Of a stretch of DNA of 64,000 bases, positions 52,088 through 63,085 are shown in pieces. Source of the stretch: Zhengitettix transpicula (lineage: Eukaryota; Arthropoda; Insecta; Orthoptera; Tetrigidae). Both the position numbers and the translations under genes were made by a program. The number at the start of each line of letters is the position of its first letter. Position 1 is the stretch's first letter. The DNA lies in assembly GCA_037074705.1 (NCBI GenBank), contig CM073595.1:67446139-67510138 (forward strand), read 5' to 3'. The notes below the pieces were generated by a model. That model saw nothing but the letters and a program-made list of their open reading frames with translations. It was not told the origin of the DNA and made no database searches.

Positions 52088-55000
52088 TAATATTATAATA
52101 ATATTAATAAGGGTATAACATTGTCAAAAATAATTGCAATATTAGTATTGAAAAGAAAGACCTGAAAATGAAGTATGGTGTAGCCACAGGGAATCGAAGG
52201 AAGTTCTTCAAATTTTGAAGGCTTTCAGCCACCTTCTTCAGGAAGGAGTGTTACACAATTCTGTGCACCAGCCAGCTGCAGACTTCATAGTTTTAGCCAC
52301 CGCACAGCTAGTAGCCCATAAACAATAAACACTATAATACAAGTTAGTGGCCTGGTGGGGTGTTTATTGTTTATGGGCTCTAGCCATGCGGCAGTCAAAA
52401 CTCCGCAGCCGGCCGGTGGACAGAATGGTGTAACTCTCCTTCCTGAAGGAGGAGGCTGAGAGCCTCCAAAAAATTTGTATTTATGCCAAGGTAGAGATAA
52501 GGGTTCATATTTTACATTATGGCTCATTGAGGATTACCAAGATTATTGCTATTAGTACACAGGGAATGTGTTAAATTCCCCATGTTACACACCAAAAACT
52601 ATGTTAGATAATAAAATAAAACACTCAAAATATTCACTTACCTCTATCATTACGGTCTTTCTTGAAACAAACTATTATTTGTTTACATTTCAAAATATCT
52701 TCAGCAAATTCCAGCAGTGAGACAAATCTGTACAAAAAATGTAACACAAGACAAAAATTAAAAATACAAAGCATTAATAAAACAGAAAAAAGCAACAACA
52801 AATAAGAATTTATACAAATGACATTTCTTAAATTTTCAACATTCTGAAACAAGGCCAAACAATAATAAATATTATAGATGAAGTTCACTGTGAAGAACAA
52901 ACCAGTATTAAATAATTATAAACCAATACAAACCTATCAATCTAATTTATGATAAGAAAGATTTATTTGGTTTTTAAAATATTGAATGAAGGCAAATTCA
53001 TTAAAACTTTTCATTACTTTAAGGATCCTGTGTCTTTCTACAAAGAAATTCCATCAATTGGGAGGCAAGTATTTGGGAGAATTTTATGAATAATGGTAGA
53101 GATTTTCTTCTAGGAAATAATTCCAGTAACTTTCCTAGAATTGTTTTATTGCACACCCCTCACACTCAACATGTCAAAAACAAGCTACATATACAACACT
53201 GAACTCTTATTTTTCTAGTTATATAAATTTTATGTTACATAAATTTCCACTGAAGACTTGACAGCAAATTTTTAGTCACTAAACACAAGGTATAATTGTA
53301 TATATGTTCACAAGGTACATGGATATAGCTAATTATAAATTATGACAGGTCCAAAATTTAGATAACTTAATGTAGTTATAACATATTTATAACAAGACTA
53401 AATTTTACCTATTTACACAACTCTTAAGACTAAGACAGTGACAAAAAAAACTATTACCCTTCCTTAGATCCTTCAGGAAGTATACATACTGGAACTTGAA
53501 TATACAAGCGCTCTTTCCAAAGATAAGTTTCCCAGATGACTTGAGTATTCTCTGTTAGCTGAAGTGTGAAACTTAAACGTACTGATACTTCACTTTTAGC
53601 AACTTCTAATAATTCTTTCTCCTAGGGAAATTGTTAAATTTGATCATAAAAATGGAAACAATTGCAAATAGATAACTTAATAAAACTATTACTTAAGAAA
53701 TGATAAAATCTGAACTGGACAGGTCAACTGGTAAAATATAGACATGGTTTCTTAGGACTATAATAATTATATATGTATAAGAGAGAATTTGAAGTTTAAT
53801 AATTTTTATGTGATCTGTCAGGTTAATGCAACTTTGTGTTCTAGCCTCAACAATGTACCCATATAATAAAATGAACTTACTGAACAAATTAATTCATATG
53901 GTTGGCTCACAGAGAGCTCCTTTAATTTCCCCACACCGCTGCCCTCTGTGCTAGGAGACACACTACATGCGGCATGGGGGGCATCAGGACCACCACTGAG
54001 GCCATGCTCCCAGCGTCACAGAGTATCGTGGGTTGGGCTTCTGCATCTGTTCGCTGCACATAAAAAAACTCTCGAGTCATTGGTTTGGCTTAAGTTTATG
54101 TAAATGGATCATCAAATAGGACATGATGATAGGATATTGACACAGAGACCACACACTATTCCAAAGGTAGTTTCCTTCATTCAACACTTAAAAACCCCAT
54201 CTCAACTGCAAGAAAATTTTATGTAAGATGATTTTTCAAGGTTTGCAAGTATTAAATGAAGGAACGTCCTTACTTTTTTGAGGTCTCATTGGAAATGTAA
54301 CTTTCTAAAACTAAGAGTATAAATTGTAACTATATGCCAGTGAAATTTATTTATTTCTTACGCTTTACCCCTTGTTATATAATATCAATTTACAATTATT
54401 TCATTAATACATCATGTTTGAAAATGCAGATTGTTCTGAAAGCTTTCTTTGACATATAGCACATCTTAAAACACAGTTATAACACTTTAAATCCTAGACC
54501 ATTAGTACAATTCACCTACAAAAAATTATGAAACTTAACATGGTTAAATAATTTAAAAATTTATTTTCCAAATGTTAAGTGATTTCTTTAATAAGACAAT
54601 ATCCCTCAAACATATTAAAGCCTGCTTTAGTGCTACACCCTTTTCACAATTAAACATTAATAACTTAAAATGTCAACTGATAAAATTCCGCAAAAGAACA
54701 GATCACAATTACATCATAAAATGATTTGATGTGTAAAATGTATAACTGAGAATCAATTTGATCTAGCAAACAAGAGTTACACACCATTTAACATGGAAGT
54801 ATATGTTATGAAACTGTTTAAATGGCTAGATTACTACATATAAGTAAAAAAATTTAAAGGGCTAACTATCAAACTAATATGATGCCATTCGGAATTAGAA
54901 TTAAGGATATCAAGAAATTTACCGAATAATTATGGATTAAGTTTAAAAGTTTATGAAAATATTTAAATAGGACAATTTTTATAGACATTTGAGAAAAGTA

Positions 55001-55404
55001 ATTTGCCAACATTTCCCATTTTTTTTTCTAAATACTATGTTATTAATCTTGTATACGGACGATAACTTTCCTATGTGCGTACTGGCAATCAGCTGTAAAC
55101 TTGGAAGTGTCAAATTGCGCTTTTGGTCCATTTTAACTAGCTCACTACGTCGGAATATATGATACGATTATTAATATTGTCGGGACGTTCGCCGAATAAA
55201 TTAAAAACAAATTTAGCAAACCATATTCATTTTCCATGAAGGAATAATTTAAAGATTTATAAAATGGCGGATAACACAATCAGCACCAAAATAAGTTCAA
55301 TAGATTAGTCTTACGTACTTGTCATAATTTACACTTGGCATAGCTTCTACTATTTCGTTACTGTTATCACAATTACTTAATGCCAAAGAGGCACTAATGC
55401 TCAT
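51611..55404 (-). CDS. OAZ: Ornithine decarboxylase antizyme, expressed by +1 ribosomal frameshifting
   Basis: Antizyme binds ornithine decarboxylase monomers, sends them to the proteasome without ubiquitin, and restrains polyamine uptake. Exons on the minus strand: 55404-55319, 54053-53881, 53621-53458, 52727-52642, 51726-51611, all with GT-AG introns. Exon 1-2 gives a 51-codon ORF1 ending PQWWS-stop. Moving +1 at the TCC-TGA (53989-53984) opens ORF2 of 156 codons, about 207 residues in all, close to the usual antizyme size. Family hallmarks seen in ORF2: the DAPH segment right after the shift, LPEGSKEGF, LLEFAE, VCFKKDRNDR, and LVRTFMFLGF followed by PGNQLIP. All exon phases fit (2, 0, 2, 1). 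The start is the ATG at 55404; exon 1 is the least certain part because antizyme N termini are poorly conserved. It is head to head with DNase II. The body is CpG-depleted, which fits a broadly expressed methylated gene. Confidence 0.95.
52032..52084. repeat. (TA)n microsatellite in antizyme intron 4
   Basis: This is a run of TA dinucleotides of about 50 bp, broken once by TG near 52,043. It lies in the intron just downstream (in genome coordinates, left) of the foldback element. A number of TA tracts of this kind occur in the window. Confidence 0.9.
52207..52478. mobile_element. Foldback (inverted-repeat) element in antizyme intron 4
   Basis: Arms 52207-52332 and 52360-52478 are imperfect reverse complements. 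The inner 19 bp (52314-52332 against 52360-52378) pair perfectly around a 27-nt loop. The arms carry the motif CTTCAGGAAGG and its partner CCTGAAGGAGG, seen in other foldbacks of this window. The right arm keeps CpGs (CCGGCCGG) where the left arm has CA or TG. There is no ORF, so this is a non-autonomous MITE-like element. Confidence 0.75.
53984..53989 (-). promoter_or_regulatory. Programmed +1 ribosomal frameshift site (TCC-TGA) of antizyme
   Basis: The zero frame reads TGG-TGG-TCC-TGA-T. Skipping the T of the TGA continues as GAT-GCC-CCC-CAT, which gives the conserved DAPH after the shift. In the antizyme family, high polyamine raises frameshifting at UCC-UGA, so the enzyme's inhibitor is made only when polyamines are abundant. 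The downstream exons have the right phase only for the shifted frame, so the shift is required to make the full protein. I did not assess RNA structure 3' of the site. Confidence 0.95.
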
Positions 55405-55602
55405 AATTCGTTTGTAAATTAACAAAAAAATGTAGAGCAAATGCCTGGAAAGTGTACGACGAGCAATTGTTTAGTCTCTAACATAACATATGTCTTAAAC
55501 TTCGTTAATTCATTCGAGAATGATTCGAGTCGATAGGGGAACTTCGAGAACTATCAATTGAGTCTATTCCGATTTAGTGTTATTAATAATAGAATATATA
55601 TA

Positions 55603-55675
55603 TAGTAATTCTGATAACAGTAATGATATATTAGAAGCTATGACAAGTGTAAAGTAATACAAGTACGTAAGATAT
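55603..55675 (+). repeat. Inverted, degenerate copy of antizyme exon 1 and its splice donor
   Basis: On the plus strand this segment closely matches the minus-strand antizyme exon 1 and donor region (about 55,380-55,309). Shared blocks include TGATAACAGTAA, AGAAGCTATG, CAAGTGTAAA and ACAAGTACGTAAGA, covering about 73 bp with a dozen or so differences. The copy has lost the reading frame: an in-frame TAA follows AAGTGTAAAG. It has no equivalent of the ATG block. It sits about 200 bp upstream of the real exon in opposite orientation. Confidence 0.8.
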
Positions 55676-57076
55676 AATATATATGTACAAGTTACAGAAC
55701 AAATTTCGCAATTTTTTTCTCCTGGGCTCAATTGTTAGTTACCTTAATTTACCGAGTTCAACTTCATCACAACTTTGAAACTTCATTCAAAAGTAGTTTA
55801 AACGAATACTGATGCTATAAACTTCAACTGATTTAAGAATTGCGATCACTGGAGTAAAAATTCAGCCACATATTTAATATATATATTAAAAAAGTTGATC
55901 AAATATATTTTTCCAGTTACTTCCAGCCGAAACTTGTAAGTCAAATTAATTTGTGTGATTGATATAACATTTGTATATTGGTTTTGTTATCGTGAGAAGT
56001 ATTCGCCACTGTAACTTGAAAACTCGCTCCGTTAGGCTGGAAATATTTTAGCTGTAAACTTGTGTATGAAAACAAAAAATTAGACGCGTATGAATGATTC
56101 CTTGATGTATTTAAGAGAATCCTGCGACGTTGTAATGTTGTTCTCCTATGAATGTGCCATTTATCGTTGCGTATAGCAAATAGAAACCACGACGCAGCTC
56201 TGAGCAGAAGCATCATTCCTGCTATTTCAAGGAAGCTCTTGATATGACCCTATTTTTTAACCGGTGCTGTTAACATCAGTTTAAGGGAGTGGTTTGTTCT
56301 ACCTCCATCGCTTGAATGTGAGTTATGTTTGTTTTCAAGGCGGAGTTCAAATCCATCTCTGACAGAGAATACCTAAATTAATTATTTCGTGATACATTGA
56401 TAGGACGAGGATGGCACCAACTCACGTCTTGCGACAATTCGCTGGGGAATAATGAAGGAAAGAATTTCCTAGGGGTGCTAACAGACCGTCTAACCGTTGA
56501 AATGTTCATACAAATATTATAAATGTGTGATAGTTTCAATAACATTGAATAATGAACCTCTATTACGTGTCACACCACCACTTCTACACAATGAACATCA
56601 TTCCAAGTCACATGCATTTGTAACAATATTATAGGGGGCAGTAGCAGAACATTTCGATCACTCTATGCAGTAAACGGGTCAATAGTGTGTGTTAAAAGCA
56701 AAATCTTTCTCGTTTAAAATCTTGGTTCATCGGAATCCATTATGCCCACTTGTACGATATTAATGCTCGTCCCTATGTAAACAATATAGACTTAACATTG
56801 TCCGTCCGGTCATTTATGAAGTTTCTTAATTCGGGTGGAATAACACATGAAATATTGTAACATTTTAGATGAATTTGTTGTTCAGGACAACAAACTTTAA
56901 AAGCAGACAGAGTGGTGCGGACATGTCATAACCACGGAAAAGTCTGTTTGTTGTCTTCTAAAAATATACTTTTGCTGGTTAGAAACCATAAGTTATTCAC
57001 GTAAGAAAATAAATTTTCAACGGGGTTATCTTTCGTACAAAATTTTCGTAGCTGAATAACATGCAAAATAACGTTG

Positions 57077-57086
57077 TATATAAAAG
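57077..57086 (+). promoter_or_regulatory. Candidate TATA box of the DNase II gene
   Basis: TATATAAAAG matches the TATA-box consensus and lies about 217 bp upstream of the DNase II start codon, giving a predicted transcription start near 57,105-57,115 and a 5' UTR of about 180-190 nt. TA-rich runs are frequent in this window; the evidence is the match to consensus plus position. Confidence 0.45.
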
Positions 57087-57293
57087 TTGTTTGTTGCTAA
57101 AAGGTTGCCATTTGACTACACCTCGTGAATTATGAAAAATTCACTTGGTGTCGTTGAAAGTTACGAAATTGGGCGGAACGATGCCACTTCAAAAATGTTT
57201 AATTCGTATGTAACGCGATAATGTGCAATAGCAACTAACAAATAAGTTAATAAACAGGCGTGAACGCTAAAGACTAATGTCATTTGAGAGTTC

Positions 57294-60200
57294 ATGGTAA
57301 AAATGTGTGCGCTAATAAGTTTCCAGTTCCAGAAAGAATCAATCTTAGCATGCTGGATAATTGTTTTGAACCTGTATTTTTTAACGAGTGTTGGGTGTCT
57401 TCAATGTTTATCTGAAAATGATGAACCAGTTGATTGGTAAAAAGCGCTAAAATTATTGTATGACTCACATTTGTAACATCCAAATTATATTAAACTTATT
57501 TCAGGTTTGTAATTTATAAACTTCCAAAGCTTAAACACGGCAATGATTTGATGAAAAATGGGTGCGCATATATGTATATCACATCGAGCACTGTTGAAAA
57601 TGGATGGCGTATTTCTGATATCTCCATAACAAGCAACAGGTCAATTCCTGGAATAACGCTCAAACATTTATTTGACAATGTAACAAATTTGGTAAGTAAC
57701 TTTTTAAAATAAAAAATTTTAGCATGTCACCCATTTACTCAGTTTCAAGCCACCAAAATCTGTATATTGAGAGAAATATTTAGAAAAATTGAAAGTTGTA
57801 TCATCTGTCCACAAAAATTTAAAATTAACACTGGGAAAGACGAAACTGATATTTGAAGATCAGTATTAGTGGAGTAAATATACCTTTATGGACAATTATA
57901 AATTTAAGTTTCCATAAAAGATAATGATTTATGTTAGTGTTCTTTTAATTTTTTTATATCATTCTTGCATAATCATATTACACAAACTTCTATCCAATAA
58001 AACCAAACACGAAGTTGACTATTTTCTCATAGGTTGAGTCAAATTTGTTCCGTCCTGTTTAAGTTAATGTAGAACTATTCTCCTGTTGTTTTTTTAAGAA
58101 AAGTGCATACTATATAACTTACATTTAAATATATTCTGACCATCAGAGGGATTCCTCCAAACCCAGGGCAACATGCTTAAATATAGTTTCTGTAGCCCCA
58201 TTTAATATTATTTCTCTTTCTAAACCTAAATATTAGGTTGTCAGAATTTATGACTGACAACCTGTGTTGTTTTGTATGAATTAACATTGCTGTTGCTGCA
58301 ATCAAAGAAAAATAGTATTAAAAATAAATTTCCTTAATATATAAATTCTTTATTTTTTTAAAGCATCAATTTTTGAGTGTATGGTTAATCAAAATTCTCT
58401 TGACTTTTTGTTGCATATATTTTGTTCAATTGTAAACAATAAATTATCAAGTACAAAAATAATTATTTTCTTCTGTGAATCTATTACTCATCAAGAAAGT
58501 TTTTATTTTTTAGTATTGACACAAATGTGTTCATAATTTGGTTTCCTGATAGACCAGCAACATTTTATGGATGTTATATAATGATGAGCCTCCGGAAAAT
58601 TTGAAGTCTTTTGAGTTGGGACATACTAAAGGTGCCATTCTAGCCGATAGTGACTTGGGCTTCTGGTTGATTCACAGTGTTCCCAAGTTTCCAACTTCAC
58701 CTGGAGACCATCAACAATACAAATACCCAGAAACAGGCTTAATGTATGGACAAAGTTTTCTGTGTATCACTTTAAAAACACAGCATTTAGATATAGTAGG
58801 TATGTTAGACGTGGTTAACAAAGAAATATGCATTTAAAAAAACAATACTGATTGTAGTGAAGATAGGTAAGAATATTATTTCCACATGTGTGTTGGGAGT
58901 TGTAGCATGCTAACACAATTGAGCTACTTGTAGGCTGCGTCTTAGGGTGCCAAGTGTCCACACTAAACCTGCCATTAATTTAGATTCCTTTGTACAAGTC
59001 CAAAGAGTGCAGGTTATCTACAACTAAGTGGGAGCCCAAAAGTACTTGTAGAAGGTGGTAGTGAGATAGGTTTCAGGAGTGGCATGTCAGCCAAGCCAAT
59101 AAACTCTCAACAGATTTTTAAATGTATGCTGGGAAACTACCCATTTGTAAGAATAAATAAAATATGAACACCATAACTAGAGCTGAATTTTTGTTCTAAT
59201 TTATACGCCATCTGAAAATCCTTTGATTTCTGTGATACATTCTTTCTAACGTTTCTAGCATTGAGTAAATTTAAGAATGTTGTTAGTGTCCATTTTTATT
59301 ACAAGAATTTAGTGTTTTACATATTACACTTAAAATTTAATAGTAATTTTTTACATCAAATTTATTTTCCATACATGCTCTAATCTGGGTAATAAAAATT
59401 ATGTTTGTAGGAAAGCAACTACAATTCAATGAGCCTGATATATACAACTTTAACATTCCTACATCAATGAAGGAGTCTGTGCCAAATTTAGTTGCAGTTT
59501 CACACAAAGAATGGATCCATGATGCTCCTTGGTCAAACAATGTGCAAATTAATTCTGTATCAGGGGAATCATTCATTAGTTTTGCAAAATCTTCCCATTT
59601 TGAAAAAGGTATTATCTTACCGTTATAATATTAATTTAATTGTTGGCGTGACTTTTTTTAACAGAGAAGAATTATGAATTGTAAAATATTATATACATAA
59701 ACAGATGTTCAAATTAACATGTGGGTAATACTATGTGCTTAATATTATTTCTATGGTTTTAAAGTATTAGTTCAAAACAAACATTACTGAAATTTCACAA
59801 TACATTTTGATGTGTGTTGTAGGTGTAGTACTTGTTGAAGATCAATGGGTTATTCTTGTATACTGGAAAATGCATCTTTTAACAAAGAACTCCCTTTCTT
59901 GTATTAGTTTCCCTTCTGTTCACTTCATCCGACCCCAACACAGAAAACTTAAGTTTCGAGGTCTAGAGATTATTTCATATTATGTATATCTTAAAATATC
60001 AACTGTTGTCAGATCCTTCATGATGGAATTAATTCTCATACTTCTTACCATATACATTTTCTAAAATATAATAATCTCATTATAGATCTGTATGCAGATT
60101 TTGTTGCTGAAATTCTAAATACTGGCTTATATGTTGAAACATGGCCAAATGGAGCAGGTAGACTTGCATCAGATTGTCACAACCAGTACATGTAAGTTGA

Positions 60201-62479
60201 GCTCTTTTCATTAAAGGGGTTATTTATATGGGTAGTGGAAGATCGGACTGAGCTGTTTTGAGAAATGAATATTCTTGGACTGTGATGAGGCAAGTGAACC
60301 CAGTCTCCACAACTCTATAAACAATATGGTTTGAACTTCAGAAGATCAAGGCTTTGCCACATGGCTATATTTTTAAAATAATACCCACCTGTGATTGTGA
60401 TGCAACATTTTTTTGAACTTCAAACCACTTAATTGGTTCTGCCACAACCTGCAGAACACACAGTGTGTTTATAACTCAACATTTCATACATATGAAGTTC
60501 TTTAAAATACTCCCAACTCTCATTACTTTGCTCTTAGCTATTTACATAAAAGGATAAGTATCAAACAATAACAGGAGTTCAAATTTCTGACAAATTATTA
60601 TGTGAGACATCACAATCAACCTCTTGGTAATAAATAAATGGTTCCCATTCCTGTTACCCTTACTAACTATTTGAAATACTGATTTTAAGAGGCAAGTTGT
60701 TGGTACAAAACACACAATATTGCAACCAAAGTTTGAATTTGTGCTTTTTACAGAGTGGAAAATATCGCAGCAATTACATGTGACATTGGAAGTGACAATA
60801 TTTCATTTAAATCTACAAAAGATCATTCCAAATGGGCAATTTCATCAAATGAAAGTAAACCCTGGTCCTGTATTGGTGACATTAATAGAATGGTAAGCCA
60901 TTTACTGTAGTTTTGTAAAATTGTAAACATTAATATTGTCTTATGTAGACTTTCTTAATTAAAGACAAAACAGGTAAACAGAAGTCTGGGCAAATGTGTT
61001 ATGCTCTTCAATTGAAGGAATAAAAAATTAAATTTCTATTGATTTGTATATTCCAATTATACCATAATGCCATTGCTCATAAACAGTTTGTTATATTTGT
61101 AAATAAAAATAATGAGTGAAACATTAGCAATTTTATGGTGGTTCCAAGATCACAGTCCAGATTTCTCCACCAGTAATCAACATTGAAGACTATCAAAGTA
61201 CAAGTGCAGTTAATTTTAAAACAATTCTAAATATAGTAGGAGAGAAATGGCTAGTCTGAAAACTATGAACAATGATCCGTTGTCCTGTAATTATAATAGG
61301 GATAGGCCAGATATGAGTACAACATAAATCTTTGTTATAGCAACTATTATGAAAACATTTATGCAAGGAAATATATTCTGTTCAGTTCAGGAGATACGTA
61401 CAGGGTGTGATAAAAATACTTTTCTGCTGACTATGTATCCTGTACGTAAGAATGTAATGCATGTGTTTAAGAATGACAGTTGTGTTGCTCCACTTAACAA
61501 TATTCCCTTCCATCTTCTCCCACGTAACATTTCACAAGGCATACTATTAACAAAATGTATACAGACTATATTATAATTCAGATGTGCCATAATCTCTATG
61601 ATTTATCAACAGGAAAAGTGTCACCAAATAAACTGTAGGAACTGTCTTAGCCTAATAAGATGTTAAATATCTCATATAAATATAAAAGTGCAATTTCTTG
61701 CTAAAATAGTGAAGTAAACCATTAATAAGTTTGATTATAATTTTATACATAAATACAATTAGTATGGAAAGGAAAAGATAAAGATGGCGGCTTACTTGAA
61801 CTAAAAGCTCTGTCATTAAAGACAAGGAATTCCTTCAAATTATAGGAGTCCTTCAGAAAAAGGCAAACATCACTGTGCCAGCCAACACAAGGTATTTTCT
61901 CCTGAAGAAGGAAGTCTTAACACCTCCAAAAATTTGAAGAACTTCATGTACTGAGTGATGACACAGCTTTAATATCCGGAAAGCCACCACCTTTGTCAAA
62001 CAATTATTTTAATTTCCATTAGTTATAATGTAATTAAAGTTTTTAAAATGATAGTTGACAATACTAGCCTCTTCCTCCCACATCAATTATATATATAATT
62101 GAAATAATTTGTTTGGAAATGAAAGAAATGGGTGGTAGCTTACATGAAATTGAAGCAGCCAGCCAGTATATGTAATCTCTTTCCTGAAGAAGGGGGCCAA
62201 GAGCCTATGCTTAGTTTCAATTTCATGTAAGCCGCAGTCTATTGCTGTATAAATATTTAAACATTCTTTTAAAATTTTCAGAAAAGTCAAGAGAAAAGGG
62301 GTGGTGGAACTGTCTGCATTAACAATATTTTATTATGGACTGCATACAACAAAACTGTTAATATTGTGGAAGCATGCCCAAGAATTGATGGAATGAGCCA
62401 TAAATCTGTCTCCAATATTTTATTTTTCTCCAAATTAAATTATATTCTAATTGTAATGTTTTGGTGTGCCAAAAATTAA
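57294..62479 (+). CDS. Deoxyribonuclease II (acid DNase), secreted or lysosomal
   Basis: DNase II cuts double-stranded DNA at acid pH without metal, leaving 3'-phosphates, mainly in lysosomes or after secretion. Exons: 57294-57436, 57505-57691, 58553-58799, 59411-59608, 60086-60191, 60754-60892, 62282-62479. All have GT-AG borders and matching phases, giving about 405 residues (mammalian DNase II about 360). An N-terminal hydrophobic stretch (around residues 17-34) ends at SVGC, a signal peptide. Then come [12 protein letters not shown] split by intron 1, MLYNDEPP, H134-T-K136 in [41 protein letters not shown], the second active-site motif H318-S-K320 in [23 protein letters not shown] and DGMSHK. 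The start is the first in-frame ATG after a stop; the next ATG is three codons on. Odd point: a hydrophobic C-terminal tail beyond the usual end. Starfish plancitoxin belongs to the same family, but nothing here suggests a venom role. Confidence 0.95.
61275..61545 (+). repeat. Interspersed repeat in DNase II intron 6, related to 44.8-45.1 kb
   Basis: It aligns over most of its length, same strand, with 44,815-45,130. Shared blocks include GGGATAGGCC, GAAAACATT, GTACGTAAG (TTCGTAAGG in the other copy), GTTTAAGAAT and the final CTTCTCC. The copy here has lost nearly all CpGs that the other copy keeps. The family is not recognised and there is no intact ORF. Confidence 0.65.
61800..61980. mobile_element. 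Degenerate foldback element in DNase II intron 6
   Basis: The left flank (AGCTCTGTCATT, ATTCCTTCAAATT) and right flank (AATTTGAAGAACTTCAT, GATGACACAGCT) are imperfect reverse complements. The centre contains CTCCTGAAGAAGGAAG, the same core motif as the foldback in the antizyme intron, which also shares the adjacent TTCTTCAAATTTT. Confidence 0.55.
62138..62232. mobile_element. Short foldback element in DNase II intron 6
   Basis: Arms AGCTTACATGAAATTGAA (62138-62155) and TTCAATTTCATGTAAGC (62216-62232) are reverse complements around a loop with TTCCTGAAGAAGGGGG. The right arm ends 49 bp before the last DNase II exon. Confidence 0.7.
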
Positions 62480-62610
62480 TACTTCTACATTGAGAAAAAT
62501 TGTTGCATGATTTTTAAACTGTCTCATATTCATACATTCTACTTTAAATATTTTCTTAACTATGTGAAACTGTATTACATGAGTATAAGTGTAGCCAACA
62601 AAAACTTTCA

Positions 62611-62616
62611 AATAAA
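62611..62616 (+). terminator. Poly(A) signal AATAAA of DNase II
   Basis: AATAAA lies 132 nt after the DNase II stop codon and is the first canonical hexamer there. It predicts a short 3' UTR of about 150 nt. Confidence 0.6.
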
Positions 62617-62816
62617 TTTATTGCAAAACTATAGGACAGTTTCAAAGAAATTTGAGTTAAATTATGTTAATTTTGTACTATAAACAAATACATTCACTTT
62701 TTCTTAGGTTTCATAGTAAAATACAATATCAGGGCTCCAATGGTTGCATATGTTGCTTTTGTTACCTGAAACAAAACAAGAACATTGTAAGTATAAAAAT
62801 TTATGTCTGATTGAAA

Positions 62817-63085
62817 TTCATGAATACCAAAGATAGCCAATTCAGGCAAAAAGGTAATTAAATACCACACAACGTTTCTGGGATCCTTGTCCCTTTCGTC
62901 AGGTGCTAAGAAGAGCCTAGAGAAAAATAACTGCACTAGTCAGTTTTGAATGTTGTCAACTGACCAGTGCAGTTGTGTTTCTCTATGCTCTTCTTAGCAC
63001 CTACAGAAGGGACAAGGACCCAGAAACATTGTGTGGTATTTATATTACCTTTTTGTCTGAATTGGCTATCTTTCATATTCATTAT
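62817..63085. mobile_element. Foldback element downstream of DNase II
   Basis: Arms 62817-62945 and 62958-63085 are near-perfect reverse complements separated by about 12 nt. The best-matching blocks are AAGATAGCCAATTCAG, AATACCACACAA, GTCCCTT and GGTGCTAAGAAGAGC. The motif TTTCGTCAGG in the left arm is a variant of the CTGAAGAAGG-type core of the other foldbacks. No coding capacity. Confidence 0.85.

Larger units (their letters stand above)
55405..57293. other. Head-to-head intergenic region between antizyme and DNase II
   Basis: It lies between two divergently transcribed start codons and should contain both promoters and 5' UTRs. CpG frequency is high here, unlike in the two gene bodies, as expected of unmethylated promoters. 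It contains the inverted exon-1 copy (55,603-55,675) and a TATA box near 57,077. The 91-codon minus-strand ORF at 56,216-55,941 has no recognisable domain and is probably chance. Confidence 0.7.

Noticed and set aside
55941..56216. 91-codon minus-strand ORF as the antizyme first exon
   Set aside because: It has no donor in a phase that fits the downstream exons as well as 55,404-55,319 does, and no similarity to antizyme N termini. It is more likely 5' flank.
59807..60064. 86-codon plus-strand ORF between DNase II exons
   Set aside because: It lies wholly in intron 4, is not needed for the DNase II alignment, and shows no domain. The exons on both sides join in phase without it.
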